From Bin87 sp965204685 (GTDB taxonomy: Bacteria > Chloroflexota > Dehalococcoidia > Lucifugimonadales > UBA3495), in assembly GCA_965204685.1 (NCBI GenBank), contig OZ242004.1, positions 868,001-932,000 on the forward strand: 64,000 nt of DNA, in the 5' to 3' direction. This document shows positions 1 through 8,464 of the stretch, in pieces. The translations under genes and the position numbers were made by a program. How positions within the stretch are numbered: the first letter of the stretch is position 1; every line of letters starts with the position of its first letter. Under the pieces are notes generated by a model that did not search any database, was not told the origin of the DNA, and was given only the letters and a program-made list of their open reading frames with translations.

Positions 1-30
1 TCTGCCTCGCCCCCCGGCGGCGTTCTCACC

Positions 31-83
31 ACGCAGCCCCCTGGACGTTGATCAAACGCCTGGGCCGGGCTGCGTCTTCTTTT
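31..83 (+). terminator. Intrinsic terminator of an upstream gene
   Basis: A 9-bp perfect stem (ACGCAGCCC at 31-39, GGGCTGCGT at 67-75) encloses a 27-base loop and is followed by the T-rich run CTTCTTTT. It probably ends transcription of a gene lying left of the window. Nothing else recognisable was seen in bases 1-226. Confidence 0.55.
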
Positions 84-226
84 CCCACTCCCTGCTCGCT
101 CCAGGCGTCCGTGCCGGTTCGGAGTGCGGCTTTGGTTTCCCTCATTCCCCATTCAATACACGGCCTGCGCCCAGGATGCCGCGTGGGTCAAACGCGCAAA
201 CGTCATTCACGGCAAAGGAGGCGAAC

Positions 227-502
227 ATGACCAGCGTGATGCGGACAATCTCGGCGGCGGTGAAGGCCGGCCGGTTCTGCTGGCGGCACAAGCGGCTGAC
301 CCTGGCGGCGGCGGTGGCCCTGCTCATCGTCGCTCCGCTGCTCACCGGCGGCGGCGGCGGGGCGTTCTTCCTGAACCTCATGGGTTTGGGCATCGCCGCC
401 CTGGTGGTGCGGCGGATCGTCCAGGGCGGCAGGGGCCGGCAGGCCAATTGCCGGTGCAACTGCCAGCGGCAGAACACTCAACAACAGGGAGGCACACCAT
501 GA
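227..502 (+). CDS. Small membrane protein, unknown function
   Basis: This 91-residue protein starts at the ATG preceded by AAAGGAGG. After a short basic N-terminus it has two hydrophobic segments (about residues 24-40 and 45-62) separated by a five-glycine turn. The tail is basic, polar and Cys/Gln/Arg-rich (residues 68-91). It should sit in the inner membrane as a hairpin with the tail in the cytoplasm. It overlaps the next gene by four bases (ATGA), so the two are translationally coupled. I do not recognise a family. Position suggests a role in maintenance of the mobile element, but nothing in the sequence shows one. Confidence 0.6.
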   Translation: MTSVMRTISAAVKAGRFCWRHKRLTLAAAVALLIVAPLLTGGGGGAFFLNLMGLGIAALVVRRIVQGGRGRQANCRCNCQRQNTQQQGGTP

Positions 503-978
503 CCACGATGACATTGGGAACCACGGCGGCGGCAGGCCGTCCCACGCTGGAGGAACTGGTGGACCGCCTGCTGGCGGCCCTGCTGGGCAATGACGCGCTG
601 GCGGAAACGGCGGCGGTCAGCCTGGTCAAGACGGTCCACGAAGCCCGGCGGCTCAGGCAGTCGGGCGACCTGGACGGGGCGCTGGCGGCGTTCCACGGGG
701 CGGACACCGTTGACGCCTCTGACAGCCAGCTGCGGTGGCTCTACGCCGAGTGGCTGGACATCGCCAGGCGCCGGTTCGCTGACACCGATGCCGTGCTCTA
801 CAGCCCGGCCACGGGACAGGCGGCGGCGTTGGTTCCTGCGAGTAACGACGGCGGCGCGACGCTCGAAGTTGCGGCGGTTCTGGGGATGCGCTGGCCGGTG
901 GGCAAAGGCGTCTCGAAGCGCAGCCTGCGGGGGCTGAAGTCCCTACACAACCGCAAAGGAGGCGCATCATGGTCGTAG
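499..978 (+). CDS. Hypothetical protein upstream of primase
   Basis: This 159-residue protein starts at an ATG overlapping the stop of the previous gene and ends 10 bases inside the primase gene, so all three form one coupled unit. Residues 15-90 look helical (ELVDRLLAALLG followed by SGDLDGALAAFHGAD, which resembles a single TPR-like helical pair). The C-terminal part ends in a basic tail. No enzyme motif is visible and the family is unknown to me. Linkage to the primase suggests an accessory role in replication of the element; that is inference only. Confidence 0.6.
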   Translation: MTTMTLGTTAAAGRPTLEELVDRLLAALLGNDALAETAAVSLVKTVHEARRLRQSGDLDGALAAFHGADTVDASDSQLRWLYAEWLDIARRRFADTDAVLYSPATGQAAALVPASNDGGATLEVAAVLGMRWPVGKGVSKRSLRGLKSLHNRKGGASWS

Positions 979-2027
979 CAACACCAGACAAGGTGGACCT
1001 CGCCGAACTCAAGGCCCGCCACCCCCTGGGCGACGCGGTGGAGGCCGCCGGAATTGCCCTCCGGGGCAAAGGCCGGGTGCGCCAGGGTGTCTGTCCCTTT
1101 CACCAGGAAGCCGAGGGAAGTTTCACGGTGTACGCGGATAGCGAAAGGTTCTGGTGCTTCGGTTGCGGGGCGGGCGGCGACGTGCTGGACTTCGTGGGGA
1201 GGATGGAGGGGCTGACGTTGCCGGAAGCCATCCGGCGCTTGGACGACGGCTCGCCGCCGCCGCCGGCGTCCTCGGCGGTTCGCCACGCGGCAACCGGGCA
1301 ACCCGCCGCCCCGGCGGTTCCGCCCCGCGATCCTGCCCTCCTGACGGCAACGGCAAGGTTCTACGGCGGGCAACTGCGGCGCAGCTGGGTCGCCACGCAA
1401 TACCTGGCCTCGCGGGGCATCAGTCTGGACGCCGCGCGGTGGCTGGGCCTGGGTTACGCCACGGGCAACGGACTGCGGGACTACCTCGGCTCCGCAGGTT
1501 TCGACGCCAACCGGCAAAGGGACTCCGGCCTGTTCCTGGAACGGGGCGCCGAGCGGTTCAGCGGGATGGTGGTGGTCCCCGAACTCTCCGGCGGGCTGGT
1601 CCGCTGGCTGGTGGGGCGGGCGGTTGAAGCTCAGGCCAAGCCCCGGTTCCAGGCGTTGCCTGGACAGAAGCCGGTGCTGGGGTTGGCCGCTCTGGGTCCG
1701 GCGCCGCCCTGGGTAATTGTCGCCGAAGGCGTCTTTGACTACCTGGCGCTGGCCTCCTGGGGCTATCCCGCCGTGGCTGCCCTGGGGACTCAGGGCATGG
1801 ACAAGGTTGCCAATGCGCTGCGGGGTTGTCCATGGGTGTTCCTGGCCTTCGACAACGACGAAGCGGGCCACGCGGCGGCGGACGGTCTCCGCAACCTGCT
1901 GGGCAACCGCGCCGCCGTGGTCAACCTGCCCGATGGCATCGCCGACGCGGGCGAGCTGGCAAACCTGCCCGACGGCGGGCGCCTGTTCCGCCGGCTGCTG
2001 CAACGGGCGGCGCACAACGCACGCTAG
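969..2027 (+). CDS. DNA primase-like protein, CHC2 zinc finger plus toprim
   Basis: A 352-residue primase of the DnaG type found on plasmids and phages. The zinc-binding domain is clear: CPFH with C42 and H45, then CFGC with C63 and C66. A variable linker follows, and the toprim domain carries its acidic residues in VAEGVFDY (about E253) and AFDNDEAG (about D295/D297). The DnaG C-terminal helicase-binding domain is missing, so the protein is shorter than chromosomal DnaG (about 600 residues), as is usual for element-encoded primases. It would lay down RNA primers for replication of the element. The ATG overlaps the upstream gene, and a hairpin with a T-rich tail follows the stop. Confidence 0.88.
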   Translation: MVVATPDKVDLAELKARHPLGDAVEAAGIALRGKGRVRQGVCPFHQEAEGSFTVYADSERFWCFGCGAGGDVLDFVGRMEGLTLPEAIRRLDDGSPPPPASSAVRHAATGQPAAPAVPPRDPALLTATARFYGGQLRRSWVATQYLASRGISLDAARWLGLGYATGNGLRDYLGSAGFDANRQRDSGLFLERGAERFSGMVVVPELSGGLVRWLVGRAVEAQAKPRFQALPGQKPVLGLAALGPAPPWVIVAEGVFDYLALASWGYPAVAALGTQGMDKVANALRGCPWVFLAFDNDEAGHAAADGLRNLLGNRAAVVNLPDGIADAGELANLPDGGRLFRRLLQRAAHNAR

Positions 2028-2059
2028 TCAACCCTTCCCCTGACAACTTCTTCTCTAAC

Positions 2060-2089
2060 GGCCCGCCGTTGCCGGCGGGCCTTCTCTTT
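2060..2089 (+). terminator. Hairpin terminator after primase
   Basis: A 9-bp stem (GGCCCGCCG pairing with CGGCGGGCC, loop TTGC) is followed by TTCTCTTT. It lies 33 bases after the primase stop and fits a Rho-independent terminator with an interrupted T tract. Confidence 0.65.
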
Positions 2090-2192
2090 GCCACAACCCC
2101 CAACGGCACGACGGGGCAACCCTCGCCCCGCTCACGGCTTCGCCTGGCGAACGCCGCTTCAACCCAACATCACAACGCAAAGGAGCAACCTC

Positions 2193-3085
2193 ATGGGTAA
2201 CGGAAACAACCAGAACGGCAACGGCCACCACCCCAACGGCAGCGTCAACCTCAACGGCAACGGCCACCACCCCAACGGGAACGGGAGCGGCGCCGCCGAC
2301 ATCACCGGCCACGACCTCCTGTGGGACGGGCTGCCTCCCGCCGTGGTCAGCGCCCTGGAGCAGCCCCTGGACCCGGCCCTGGTCTCCCAGCGCCAGGGTC
2401 GCGGCAACCGCAGCTACGACTACATCGAGGGCCACACCGTCATTGACCAGGCCAACCGGATTTTCGGCTACGGGGGTTGGGGATATGAACTGGTCGGCGA
2501 CGTGTCCCTGCGCCGCATCGAGAAGGTGGATGTCAGCCCGGGCAACTGCGGGTGACCTTCGCCTACAGCGCCCCGGTGCGGGTCTCCGTGAACGGCGCGC
2601 CGCCCCGCACCGACATCGGCTTCCACATCGTGGCCGAGGACACCCCGGAGGGCCACGACACGGCCTGCAAGGGGGCGGTCACCGACGGCCTGAAGCGGGC
2701 GCTGCGCAGCTTCGGGGACCGTTTCGGCAACGGGCTCTACGGTGACCAGCCCTCAGCCAACGGCCGGGGCAACGCCAGGCCCAGCTCACCGGAGCAACGC
2801 CAGCGTTCCACCGCCAACAACGGGGGCGGCGACCGCAACTCCGGCCGGCAGACGGCCAACAACGGCAATGGCCGCCGCGACGGTTCCTACCTCCAGCAGC
2901 TCAGGGGGCGGCTCATCGCCCTGGGCGCCGAGCAGGGCTTCGGAGAGGACCAGGTGCGGGAGGCGGTGCGGAAGCAGACCGGCAAGGACCTGGAGGAGTT
3001 GCCCGCCAGGGACCTGAAGCCCCTGGTGGAAGGCGCGGCCCGCAAGGTCAACGAGGCGAAGGAAGGGGCCAACGGCAACGGGTAG
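2193..3085 (+). pseudogene. Rad52/Rad22-family annealing protein, frameshifted
   Basis: Two frames together encode one Rad52-type single-strand annealing protein. The first (2193-2555, after AAAGGAG) has an Asn-Gly-His rich leader of about 30 residues and then the start of the Rad52 fold (YDYIEGHTVIDQANRIFGYGGWGYEL). It stops at TGA 2553-2555. The second frame, reading through 2552, continues with TFAYSAPVRVSVNG, CKGAVTDGLKRALRSFGDRFGNGLYG and a polar tail. The join needs a one-base shift within about 2525-2552. An intact form would anneal complementary single strands in recombination, next to the SSB and nuclease genes. The break could be a real mutation, programmed frameshifting or an assembly error. 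Confidence 0.8.
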
Positions 3086-3108
3086 ACACCGTTGCCAACG
3101 CCACTAAT

Positions 3109-3150
3109 CGGGGCTGTTTCCGGCAACGGGGCGGCCCCGCTTCCCATTTA
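3109..3150 (+). terminator. Intergenic GGGGC/GGCCCC hairpin
   Basis: A hairpin with a CGGGGC left arm and a GGCCCCG right arm, followed by CTTCCCATTT. It is the weakest member of a series of post-gene hairpins in this element. Confidence 0.4.
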
Positions 3151-3181
3151 CAGGACATCACCGAATAGGGAGGAAACGGAA

Positions 3182-3502
3182 ATGACGGCAACCACCATGC
3201 ACACCCCCTGGGGCTGGCCCCAGGACATCGAGGAACTCTGCGAAGGCATCTGGCGGGTTGAAACCGCCGGCCACGGCGGTTTGAAGCTCAGCCGGGAGCG
3301 GTGGCAGGAACTCCCCTACGTGGTGCGGGACGCCTTCCTCAACCCGACCTTTGCGGAAGAGGACTGCGAGGAACCCATCGCCCGGACGCTGCTGGGCATC
3401 GGCGACGCCAGGGACCGGGAACTGGCGCTCAAGATTGCCGGATACTTCGACCGCTACGCTCCGGCGCTGCCCTTTCTCAGTAGCGAAGGAGGTACGCCAT
3501 GA
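3182..3502 (+). CDS. DUF7007-like small protein
   Basis: This 106-residue protein starts at an ATG preceded by AGGGAGGAAACGGAA. The N-terminal half has the pattern TPWGWPQ ... GIWRVETAGHGG, which I associate with DUF7007 proteins of plasmids and phages; no biochemical function is known for that family. The C-terminal half is acidic and helical. The stop overlaps the ATG of the next gene (ATGA), so the two are coupled. Confidence 0.6.
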   Translation: MTATTMHTPWGWPQDIEELCEGIWRVETAGHGGLKLSRERWQELPYVVRDAFLNPTFAEEDCEEPIARTLLGIGDARDRELALKIAGYFDRYAPALPFLSSEGGTP

Positions 3503-3903
3503 ACGCCAATACCACCACCCGGCCCCGGCCCCGCAGCCTGCCCAGCGTCACCACCAAGTTGTCAACGGAACTCGGCGGCCTCTACATCACCGTCGGCCTG
3601 GACGAAGACGGCCAGCCCTTCGAGGTCTTCGGAAGCCTCGGCAAGGCGGGCAGTCTCCAGCACGGGATGACCGAACTGGCCTGCCGGCTGGTGTCCCTGC
3701 ACCTGCGGCGGGGCACTCCCCTCGACGAAATCGTTGATCAGTGCCGGGGTATCAGCGAGATGCAGCCCTGGCCCAACCGGATGGAGGATGGCAGGACGGT
3801 GTACGTCAAGGGACTGGGCGACGCCATCGCCCTGGTCCTGCTGGACTACCTGGAAACGTCAGCGGTGGCGGAACCTATGGAACTGCCCATCGCCGCCGAC
3901 TGA
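3499..3903 (+). CDS. Stand-alone TSCPD-domain protein (NrdJ C-terminus-like)
   Basis: A 134-residue protein whose core, TKLSTELGGLYITVGLDEDG, EVFGSLGKAG and ACRLVSLHLRRGT, matches the TSCPD domain at the C-terminus of B12-dependent ribonucleotide reductases. Here it stands alone, with no catalytic reductase domain nearby. Known stand-alone versions occur in phages and plasmids and are of uncertain role; a nucleic-acid- or nucleotide-linked function is plausible. It shares an ATGA overlap with the upstream DUF7007-like gene and is followed by a GGGGCCG hairpin. Confidence 0.65.
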   Translation: MNANTTTRPRPRSLPSVTTKLSTELGGLYITVGLDEDGQPFEVFGSLGKAGSLQHGMTELACRLVSLHLRRGTPLDEIVDQCRGISEMQPWPNRMEDGRTVYVKGLGDAIALVLLDYLETSAVAEPMELPIAAD

Positions 3904-3932
3904 CCAATCCGAACCGACCCTTCAGGGCGCAC

Positions 3933-3970
3933 GGGGCCGTCTCCGATACGGGGGCGGCCCCGCTTCTCAT
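3933..3970 (+). terminator. Intergenic GGGGCCG hairpin
   Basis: A 7-bp stem GGGGCCG (3933-3939) pairs with CGGCCCC (3955-3961) and is followed by GCTTCTCATTT. It lies 30 bases after the TSCPD gene and matches the tail sequence of the hairpin at 3109. Confidence 0.5.
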
Positions 3971-4005
3971 TTACCGGAACCGAACCTGACGGAGGAACGA
4001 CAACC

Positions 4006-5064
4006 ATGACTATCACGATTGACACCATCGACAACCCCACCGACGTGTACTCCCGCCCCAACGCCCGTATCGACGGCGACGGCGCCCTGGAGATCCGGGC
4101 CTCGGCGGTGGGCAACTGCCGCCGCGCCCTGTGGTACGAGGCCACCGGCCACCAGGTCACCAACCCCCGGGGCGACGACTCCCTGACCATGCTGGAGGCG
4201 GGCAACGCCCTGGAGCCGGTGGTGCTCAGCGCCATGCAGCGGGCCGGGTGGGAGATCACCCCCACCGACCGGGACAACCCCCGGCGGGTCTCCCTGCGCC
4301 TGGGCCCCACGCTGCTGGTCAGCGGCCACGTGGACGCCGCCGGCGTCGCGCCCATCTTCGGGGGCGATCCCAGCATCGTCGAGGTCAAGACCCGGGGACC
4401 GGAAGCCTACAAGAAGTGGCGGACCCTGGGCGCCGAGCGCAGCCACCCGGAATCGGTGTGGCAGGCGGCTTTCTACACCTACGGGACCTTCGATCAGGCC
4501 CGGGACGTGGTGATCGCCACCCTGAACACGGGAGACCGCACCTGGGACTACGAGGTGATACCGGCGGTGCGGGTGGAGCGGGCCTTCGATCAAGCCTGCG
4601 CCCGCCTGGGTGAACTGGCGGCCCACCACGTCATCAACGGGCCGGACCCGGAGGTACTGCCCGATCGGGACTTCACCGCCGAGGACTGGCAGTGCCAGCG
4701 CTGCCCCTTCCTGAACGCCTGCCTGCCGGGGAACGCGGAGACCGAGGAACCGGAGGACGAAACCCACGGGCCGGTGAGCGACGAAGAGGCGAGGGCGGCG
4801 CTCCTGGAGTACGAAAACTCCCAGGAGATGCTGAAGGCCATCGAGGAAGACAAGCAGTGGGCGCTGGGGATGCTGCGGGCATGGCTCAGACAGCGGGGCG
4901 AGGACAAGGCCAAACTGCCCGGCGGCAAGAAGACCCGCACCGTGGGGATGGTCAAGAACACCCGCTACAACGTGGACCACAAGCGGCTGAACGCGCTGCT
5001 GGACCCGGAGACCCGCGCCACCATCGTCACCGAGAACGTCTCCCGCTACCTGCGGGTCAGCTAG
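4006..5064 (+). CDS. PD-(D/E)XK nuclease with C-terminal Cys cluster (RecB/Cas4-like)
   Basis: A 352-residue nuclease. The core shows an early Cys (CRRALWYEATG), the GHVDAA motif, the IVEVKTR motif that supplies the E-x-K active site, and then QAAFYTYG, together a RecB/YqaJ-type PD-(D/E)XK fold. Two more cysteine pairs follow in CQRCPFLNACLPG. With the first Cys they could hold an Fe-S cluster as in Cas4 and AddB nucleases. The last 100 residues are a charged helical region. It would trim DNA ends to single strands, a natural partner for the Rad52 and SSB genes beside it. The start ATG follows GACGGAGGAACGACAACC. Confidence 0.8.
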   Translation: MTITIDTIDNPTDVYSRPNARIDGDGALEIRASAVGNCRRALWYEATGHQVTNPRGDDSLTMLEAGNALEPVVLSAMQRAGWEITPTDRDNPRRVSLRLGPTLLVSGHVDAAGVAPIFGGDPSIVEVKTRGPEAYKKWRTLGAERSHPESVWQAAFYTYGTFDQARDVVIATLNTGDRTWDYEVIPAVRVERAFDQACARLGELAAHHVINGPDPEVLPDRDFTAEDWQCQRCPFLNACLPGNAETEEPEDETHGPVSDEEARAALLEYENSQEMLKAIEEDKQWALGMLRAWLRQRGEDKAKLPGGKKTRTVGMVKNTRYNVDHKRLNALLDPETRATIVTENVSRYLRVS

Positions 5065-5072
5065 GCAATCAC

Positions 5073-5126
5073 GATCCGCCGGAGGCGGACGACACGGGGC
5101 CGCTGTCCCCTACCGGATGCGGCCCC
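5073..5126 (+). repeat. 23-base exact repeat unit plus GGGGCCGC hairpin
   Basis: Bases 5073-5095 (core TCCGCCGGAGGCGGA, itself a small hairpin) recur exactly at 8665-8687. Here they lead straight into a second hairpin, GGGGCCGC (5096-5103) with GCGGCCCC (5119-5126). The block separates the nuclease gene from ssb and probably acts as a terminator or transcript-end stabiliser. Confidence 0.6.
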
Positions 5127-5167
5127 GCCACGGCAACCCAAACCGAGAACTCATTGGAGGAAACATC

Positions 5168-5572
5168 ATGGCGAAGACCATCAACAAGGTTGAACTGTTG
5201 GGCCGCGTGGGAGCGGACCCGGAGATGCGCTACACCAACAGCGGTATCGCCGTAACCCAGGTGCGCCTGGCCACGGACCGCTACCAGAGGAACGGCGAGG
5301 ATGCCACCGACTGGCACACCGTGGTGGTGTGGGACAAGCTGGGCGAGGCCGTCGCCCAGTACGTGGAAAAGGGCCAGCGCCTCTACGTGGCGGGCCGGCT
5401 GGTCCAGAGCTCCTGGGAGGGGGACGACGGGCAGCGGCGCTACCGCACCGAGGTCCACGCCCAGGACGTGGTGTTCCTGGACTCCTCCCGCAGCGGTAAT
5501 GGCAGCTACGGCGGCAACGGCAACTACGCCCACGCCGGCGTGGGCGTCCAGGATGACGACCTGCCCTTCTAA
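5168..5572 (+). CDS. ssb: Single-stranded DNA-binding protein
   Basis: A 134-residue SSB. The OB fold is recognisable (NKVELLGRVGADPEMRY, VRLATDRY, DWHTVVVWDKLGE, YVEKGQRLYVAGRL). A short Gly/Asn/Tyr-rich linker follows and the protein ends in the acidic tip DDDLPF that recruits repair and replication partners. It is shorter than chromosomal SSBs because the linker is only about 20 residues, which is common on plasmids. It would coat single strands made by the neighbouring nuclease and helicase. The ATG follows GGAGGAAACATC. Confidence 0.95.
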   Translation: MAKTINKVELLGRVGADPEMRYTNSGIAVTQVRLATDRYQRNGEDATDWHTVVVWDKLGEAVAQYVEKGQRLYVAGRLVQSSWEGDDGQRRYRTEVHAQDVVFLDSSRSGNGSYGGNGNYAHAGVGVQDDDLPF

Positions 5573-5617
5573 ACGGACTACGACATAGCGACGCCCGCCA
5601 CCGGCGGACGCAATCAC

Positions 5618-5660
5618 GGGGCCGCTCCCTGCCAGCAGGGAGCGGCCCCGCTCTCGTTTC
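5618..5660 (+). terminator. 15-bp perfect hairpin after ssb
   Basis: GGGGCCGCTCCCTGC (5618-5632) pairs perfectly with 5635-5649 and is followed by GCTCTCGTTTCCC. The inverted repeat is too long to be chance. It sits between ssb and radC and belongs to the element's hairpin series. Confidence 0.7.
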
Positions 5661-5687
5661 CCAATCTTGCCTGCAAGGAAGTGAACC

Positions 5688-6227
5688 ATGTCCCGCAAGA
5701 AGCAGAAGCAGACCCAGACCATCGACACCCCCGCCGTGACCCTGGAGGGCCACGCCGTGCTGGAAGCCCTGCGCTCCAACCTCTCCCTGCTGGGGGAACT
5801 GGCGGTGCGCTACGAGGTGGCCTACCAGCCGGAGCGCCCGGCGGAAATGCCCACCATCAACTGCCCCCAGGATGTGTACAGCCTCTTGGGGCCGGAGCTG
5901 AAGGCCCTGGCCCAGGAGCAAATGCGGGTGCTGCTGCTCAATACCCGCAACCAGGTGGTCGGCCAGCGCACGGTGTACCAGGGCACCGTCAACTCGTCGG
6001 CGGTGCGCCCCGCCGAGGTGCTGCGCGCCGCCGTCATCGAGAACGCTCCCAGCATCATCGTCAGCCACAACCATCCCTCCGGCGATCCGACCCCCAGCCC
6101 GGAGGACGTGAGCGTAACCCGCGACCTGGTGGCGGCGGGCAAGCTGCTGGACATCGAACTCATGGACCACATCGTCATCGGCAACGGCCGCTTCGTCAGC
6201 CTCAAGGAAAGGAAGCTGATGGACTGA
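5688..6227 (+). CDS. radC: RadC-family JAB/MPN protein
   Basis: A 179-residue RadC-like protein. The JAMM metal site is intact in SHNHPSGDPTPSPED, preceded by VLLLNTRNQVV and followed by DLVAAGKLLDIELMDHIVIG. The helix-hairpin-helix domain of chromosomal RadC is absent and the N-terminus is a short basic region instead. Such truncated RadC copies are common on integrative elements and some antagonise host defence; the exact activity is not known. The ATG lies 12 bases after a weak AAGGAAG site. Confidence 0.88.
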   Translation: MSRKKQKQTQTIDTPAVTLEGHAVLEALRSNLSLLGELAVRYEVAYQPERPAEMPTINCPQDVYSLLGPELKALAQEQMRVLLLNTRNQVVGQRTVYQGTVNSSAVRPAEVLRAAVIENAPSIIVSHNHPSGDPTPSPEDVSVTRDLVAAGKLLDIELMDHIVIGNGRFVSLKERKLMD

Positions 6228-6320
6228 GGCCGCCTGACCGGACGGCTCGGCGCCCTCCGGCTCCACGCGGGAAATCCCTTCCCGCGCTCGCTGCACACCC
6301 TCATCTAAAGGAGACAACCC

Positions 6321-6971
6321 ATGCTGGCAACCCAAGCCACCATCAACCCCGACGACCTCTTCACGGTCACGGCCGGGGGCTACTCGGCCACCGCCGACGC
6401 CTTCGCCCGAGACCCGGACACCGAGGGCCTCTGGTTCCTCTCCATGGTGGGACCCCAGACGGCGCTCAAGGCGATCTGGGCCTCCCTGCTCAAGCAGCCC
6501 CCGGACCCGGCCTTCCTGATCCAGGGCACCGAGGGCATGGCCATATCCGGCGGCTACCGCCGCTGCGTGGTCCCGCCCCAGACCGTGGGCACCTGGACCA
6601 CCAAGATTGCCCGCCTGCCCTCCTCCGGCGGCTGGCACGCCCTGATCTACACCCGCATGGCGGAGTTCGCCTTCGAGCGGGACTCCTTCCTGCTGCTGGC
6701 GCCCAGCGAGGATGAGGCCCCGGCCCTGTACCACCGCTTCCTGGACAAGCGCAGCCCGCTGCCCCTGCATCACTCCTGGGCCAACTGGCTCTGGCGGCGG
6801 GGACTGCGGGACGGGACCATCACGCCGCTCCAGTCGGTGGGCGTCGTCGCCTACTGGTGCGCCCCCGACGCCGAAAAGCTGCGCGACGACCTGTCCGACG
6901 CCGTGGCCCTGGGAACCCTGCCCCTGGGGGAACTGAACCTCGGCGACAAGGAGGCGGCGAGCCATGGATAG
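6321..6971 (+). CDS. Hypothetical protein
   Basis: This 216-residue protein starts at an ATG after AAAGGAGACAACCC. It is mixed alpha/beta with no signal peptide or membrane segment. Recognisable blocks are DTEGLWFLSMVGP, DPAFLIQGTEGMAISGGYRR and HHSWANWLWRRGLRDG. No catalytic motif is evident and I do not recognise the family. The stop overlaps the ATG of the next gene by eight bases. Confidence 0.65.
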   Translation: MLATQATINPDDLFTVTAGGYSATADAFARDPDTEGLWFLSMVGPQTALKAIWASLLKQPPDPAFLIQGTEGMAISGGYRRCVVPPQTVGTWTTKIARLPSSGGWHALIYTRMAEFAFERDSFLLLAPSEDEAPALYHRFLDKRSPLPLHHSWANWLWRRGLRDGTITPLQSVGVVAYWCAPDAEKLRDDLSDAVALGTLPLGELNLGDKEAASHG

Positions 6972-7353
6972 GACGCTCAATCCCGTCAAGCGGGGCAACA
7001 AGCGCCGCCAGGCTCGCAACAGGAAAGCCTGGCAGCTCCTCTCCCCGGACGGCGACAAATGCCGGTTCTGTCCCCACGGGGCCGCCGACCACCTGACTTC
7101 CTCACGGCAACCCCACTTCTACCGGCCGGCCACGGAAGCGGAGCGGCGGGACCCCTTCGAGAAGCTCTACCGCCACGATCTCGATGGCGGCGACTCCGTG
7201 CTGGTCAAGCGCATCGTCGTCGCCAACCGGGCCGAACTGCTGACCGCCTTCTGCAAGACCTGCGCCGCCGACAAGGACACCAGCCAGGTGCTCTGCTTCG
7301 TGCGCAACCTCGCCAAGGGCGAGGTGGTGGGCCTGAAGTCCTGCGGCCAATAG
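6964..7353 (+). CDS. Small Cys-rich protein, probable zinc binding
   Basis: A 129-residue basic protein with an N-terminal KRGNKRRQARNRKAW stretch, then a CRFCPHGAADH cluster and later CKTCAAD. Two CxxC pairs plus nearby histidines could bind one zinc ion, giving a nucleic-acid-binding zinc ribbon. It overlaps the upstream gene by eight bases and precedes the methyltransferase. The family is not recognised. Confidence 0.6.
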   Translation: MDRTLNPVKRGNKRRQARNRKAWQLLSPDGDKCRFCPHGAADHLTSSRQPHFYRPATEAERRDPFEKLYRHDLDGGDSVLVKRIVVANRAELLTAFCKTCAADKDTSQVLCFVRNLAKGEVVGLKSCGQ

Positions 7354-7392
7354 ACAAGATAGAACTCAACCACAACCGAAAGGAGAAACAAC

Positions 7393-8427
7393 ATGAGACT
7401 GGCAGCCCAGGCGAAAGGCGGCTACTACCCCACTCCCCTGCGGGTGGTGGACCTGCTGGCCCAACTGATTGACAGCCCAGCGGCCTACGGTAGGCCGGGG
7501 CAGACCCTGCGCGTCCTGGACCCCTGCTGCGGGGGCGGCGACGCGCTGGCGCAACTGGCCGACGGCCTGCGCCGCACCAACTCCCTGCCCGTGGAGACCT
7601 ACGGGGTGGAGCTACACCGGGACCGGGCCGAGGAAGCGCGCGAACTGCTGGACCGCGCCCTGGCCTGCGACCTGTTCGCCACCTCCATCGCCAACGGCGT
7701 CTTCGGCGTGCTGCTCCTGAACCCCCCATACGACTATGACTCCGAAGACAAACGGACGGAACACGCCTTCCTCACCCACTGCACCAGGTATCTCGCCGAC
7801 GGCGGGCTGCTGGTGTTCATCGTGCCGAAGCAGCGGCTCTCCGTGTCGGCCCGCTACCTGGCCTCCCACTACCGCGACCTGCGCTGCTGGGCCTTCCCCT
7901 TCCCGGAACGGGAAGCCTTCGACCAGGTGGTATTGCTGGGCTACCGCAAGGCCGAACCCAGCCCCGACCCCCGGGCCGAAGGGCAGGTGCGGGCCTGGGC
8001 CGAGGGGGAGCCGGAGGAACTGTACGACGGCGGCTACCGGGTCTATGACCCGCCGGGGTCTGCCGACGGGGACATCCTCTTCGCCACCCGCACCGTGGAC
8101 CCCCTGGCGGCGGTGACCGAGGCCCGCAGGTCCGGCCTGTGGGCCAGCCCCGACATCACCGACACCCTCTGGCCGGTGGGAGACCACCGCGCCCGCCCGC
8201 TGATGCCGCTGCGCCGGGGCCACCTGGCCATGCTGGTGGCGGCGGGCTTCCTGGACAACCTGACGCTGGAGGCCGACGGGCGGCGCGTGCTGGTCAAGGG
8301 ACGCACCGGCAAGGAGAAGGTGCTGGCCGAGGAAACCGAGCACACCGAGGTGTACCGGGAAAAGCTCAAGACCACCGTGGTTGCCCTCGACCTGGACAGC
8401 GGCGACATCACCGACATTTCCGCCTGA
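7393..8427 (+). CDS. N6-adenine DNA methyltransferase-like (DUF6094-like)
   Basis: A 344-residue class I SAM-dependent methyltransferase. The opening KGGYYPTPLRVVDLLAQL is typical of orphan element-borne adenine methylases. Motif I is VLDPCCGGGDAL (about residues 39-50) and motif IV is NPPY (about 111-114). The NPPY motif predicts methylation of adenine N6 in DNA. No endonuclease gene adjoins it, so it is likelier to protect the element from host restriction than to be half of a restriction pair. The ATG follows AAAGGAGAAACAAC. Confidence 0.82.
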   Translation: MRLAAQAKGGYYPTPLRVVDLLAQLIDSPAAYGRPGQTLRVLDPCCGGGDALAQLADGLRRTNSLPVETYGVELHRDRAEEARELLDRALACDLFATSIANGVFGVLLLNPPYDYDSEDKRTEHAFLTHCTRYLADGGLLVFIVPKQRLSVSARYLASHYRDLRCWAFPFPEREAFDQVVLLGYRKAEPSPDPRAEGQVRAWAEGEPEELYDGGYRVYDPPGSADGDILFATRTVDPLAAVTEARRSGLWASPDITDTLWPVGDHRARPLMPLRRGHLAMLVAAGFLDNLTLEADGRRVLVKGRTGKEKVLAEETEHTEVYREKLKTTVVALDLDSGDITDISA

Positions 8428-8464
8428 CCCGGCTCACTCATCTCCACATGCAAGGAGGATTGCC

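Noticed and set aside
5181..7058. Long - strand open frame (625 codons) opposite ssb, radC and 6321-6971
   Set aside because: High-GC shadow: low-complexity Gly/Gln/His/Val-rich translation without domains, opposite three well supported genes.
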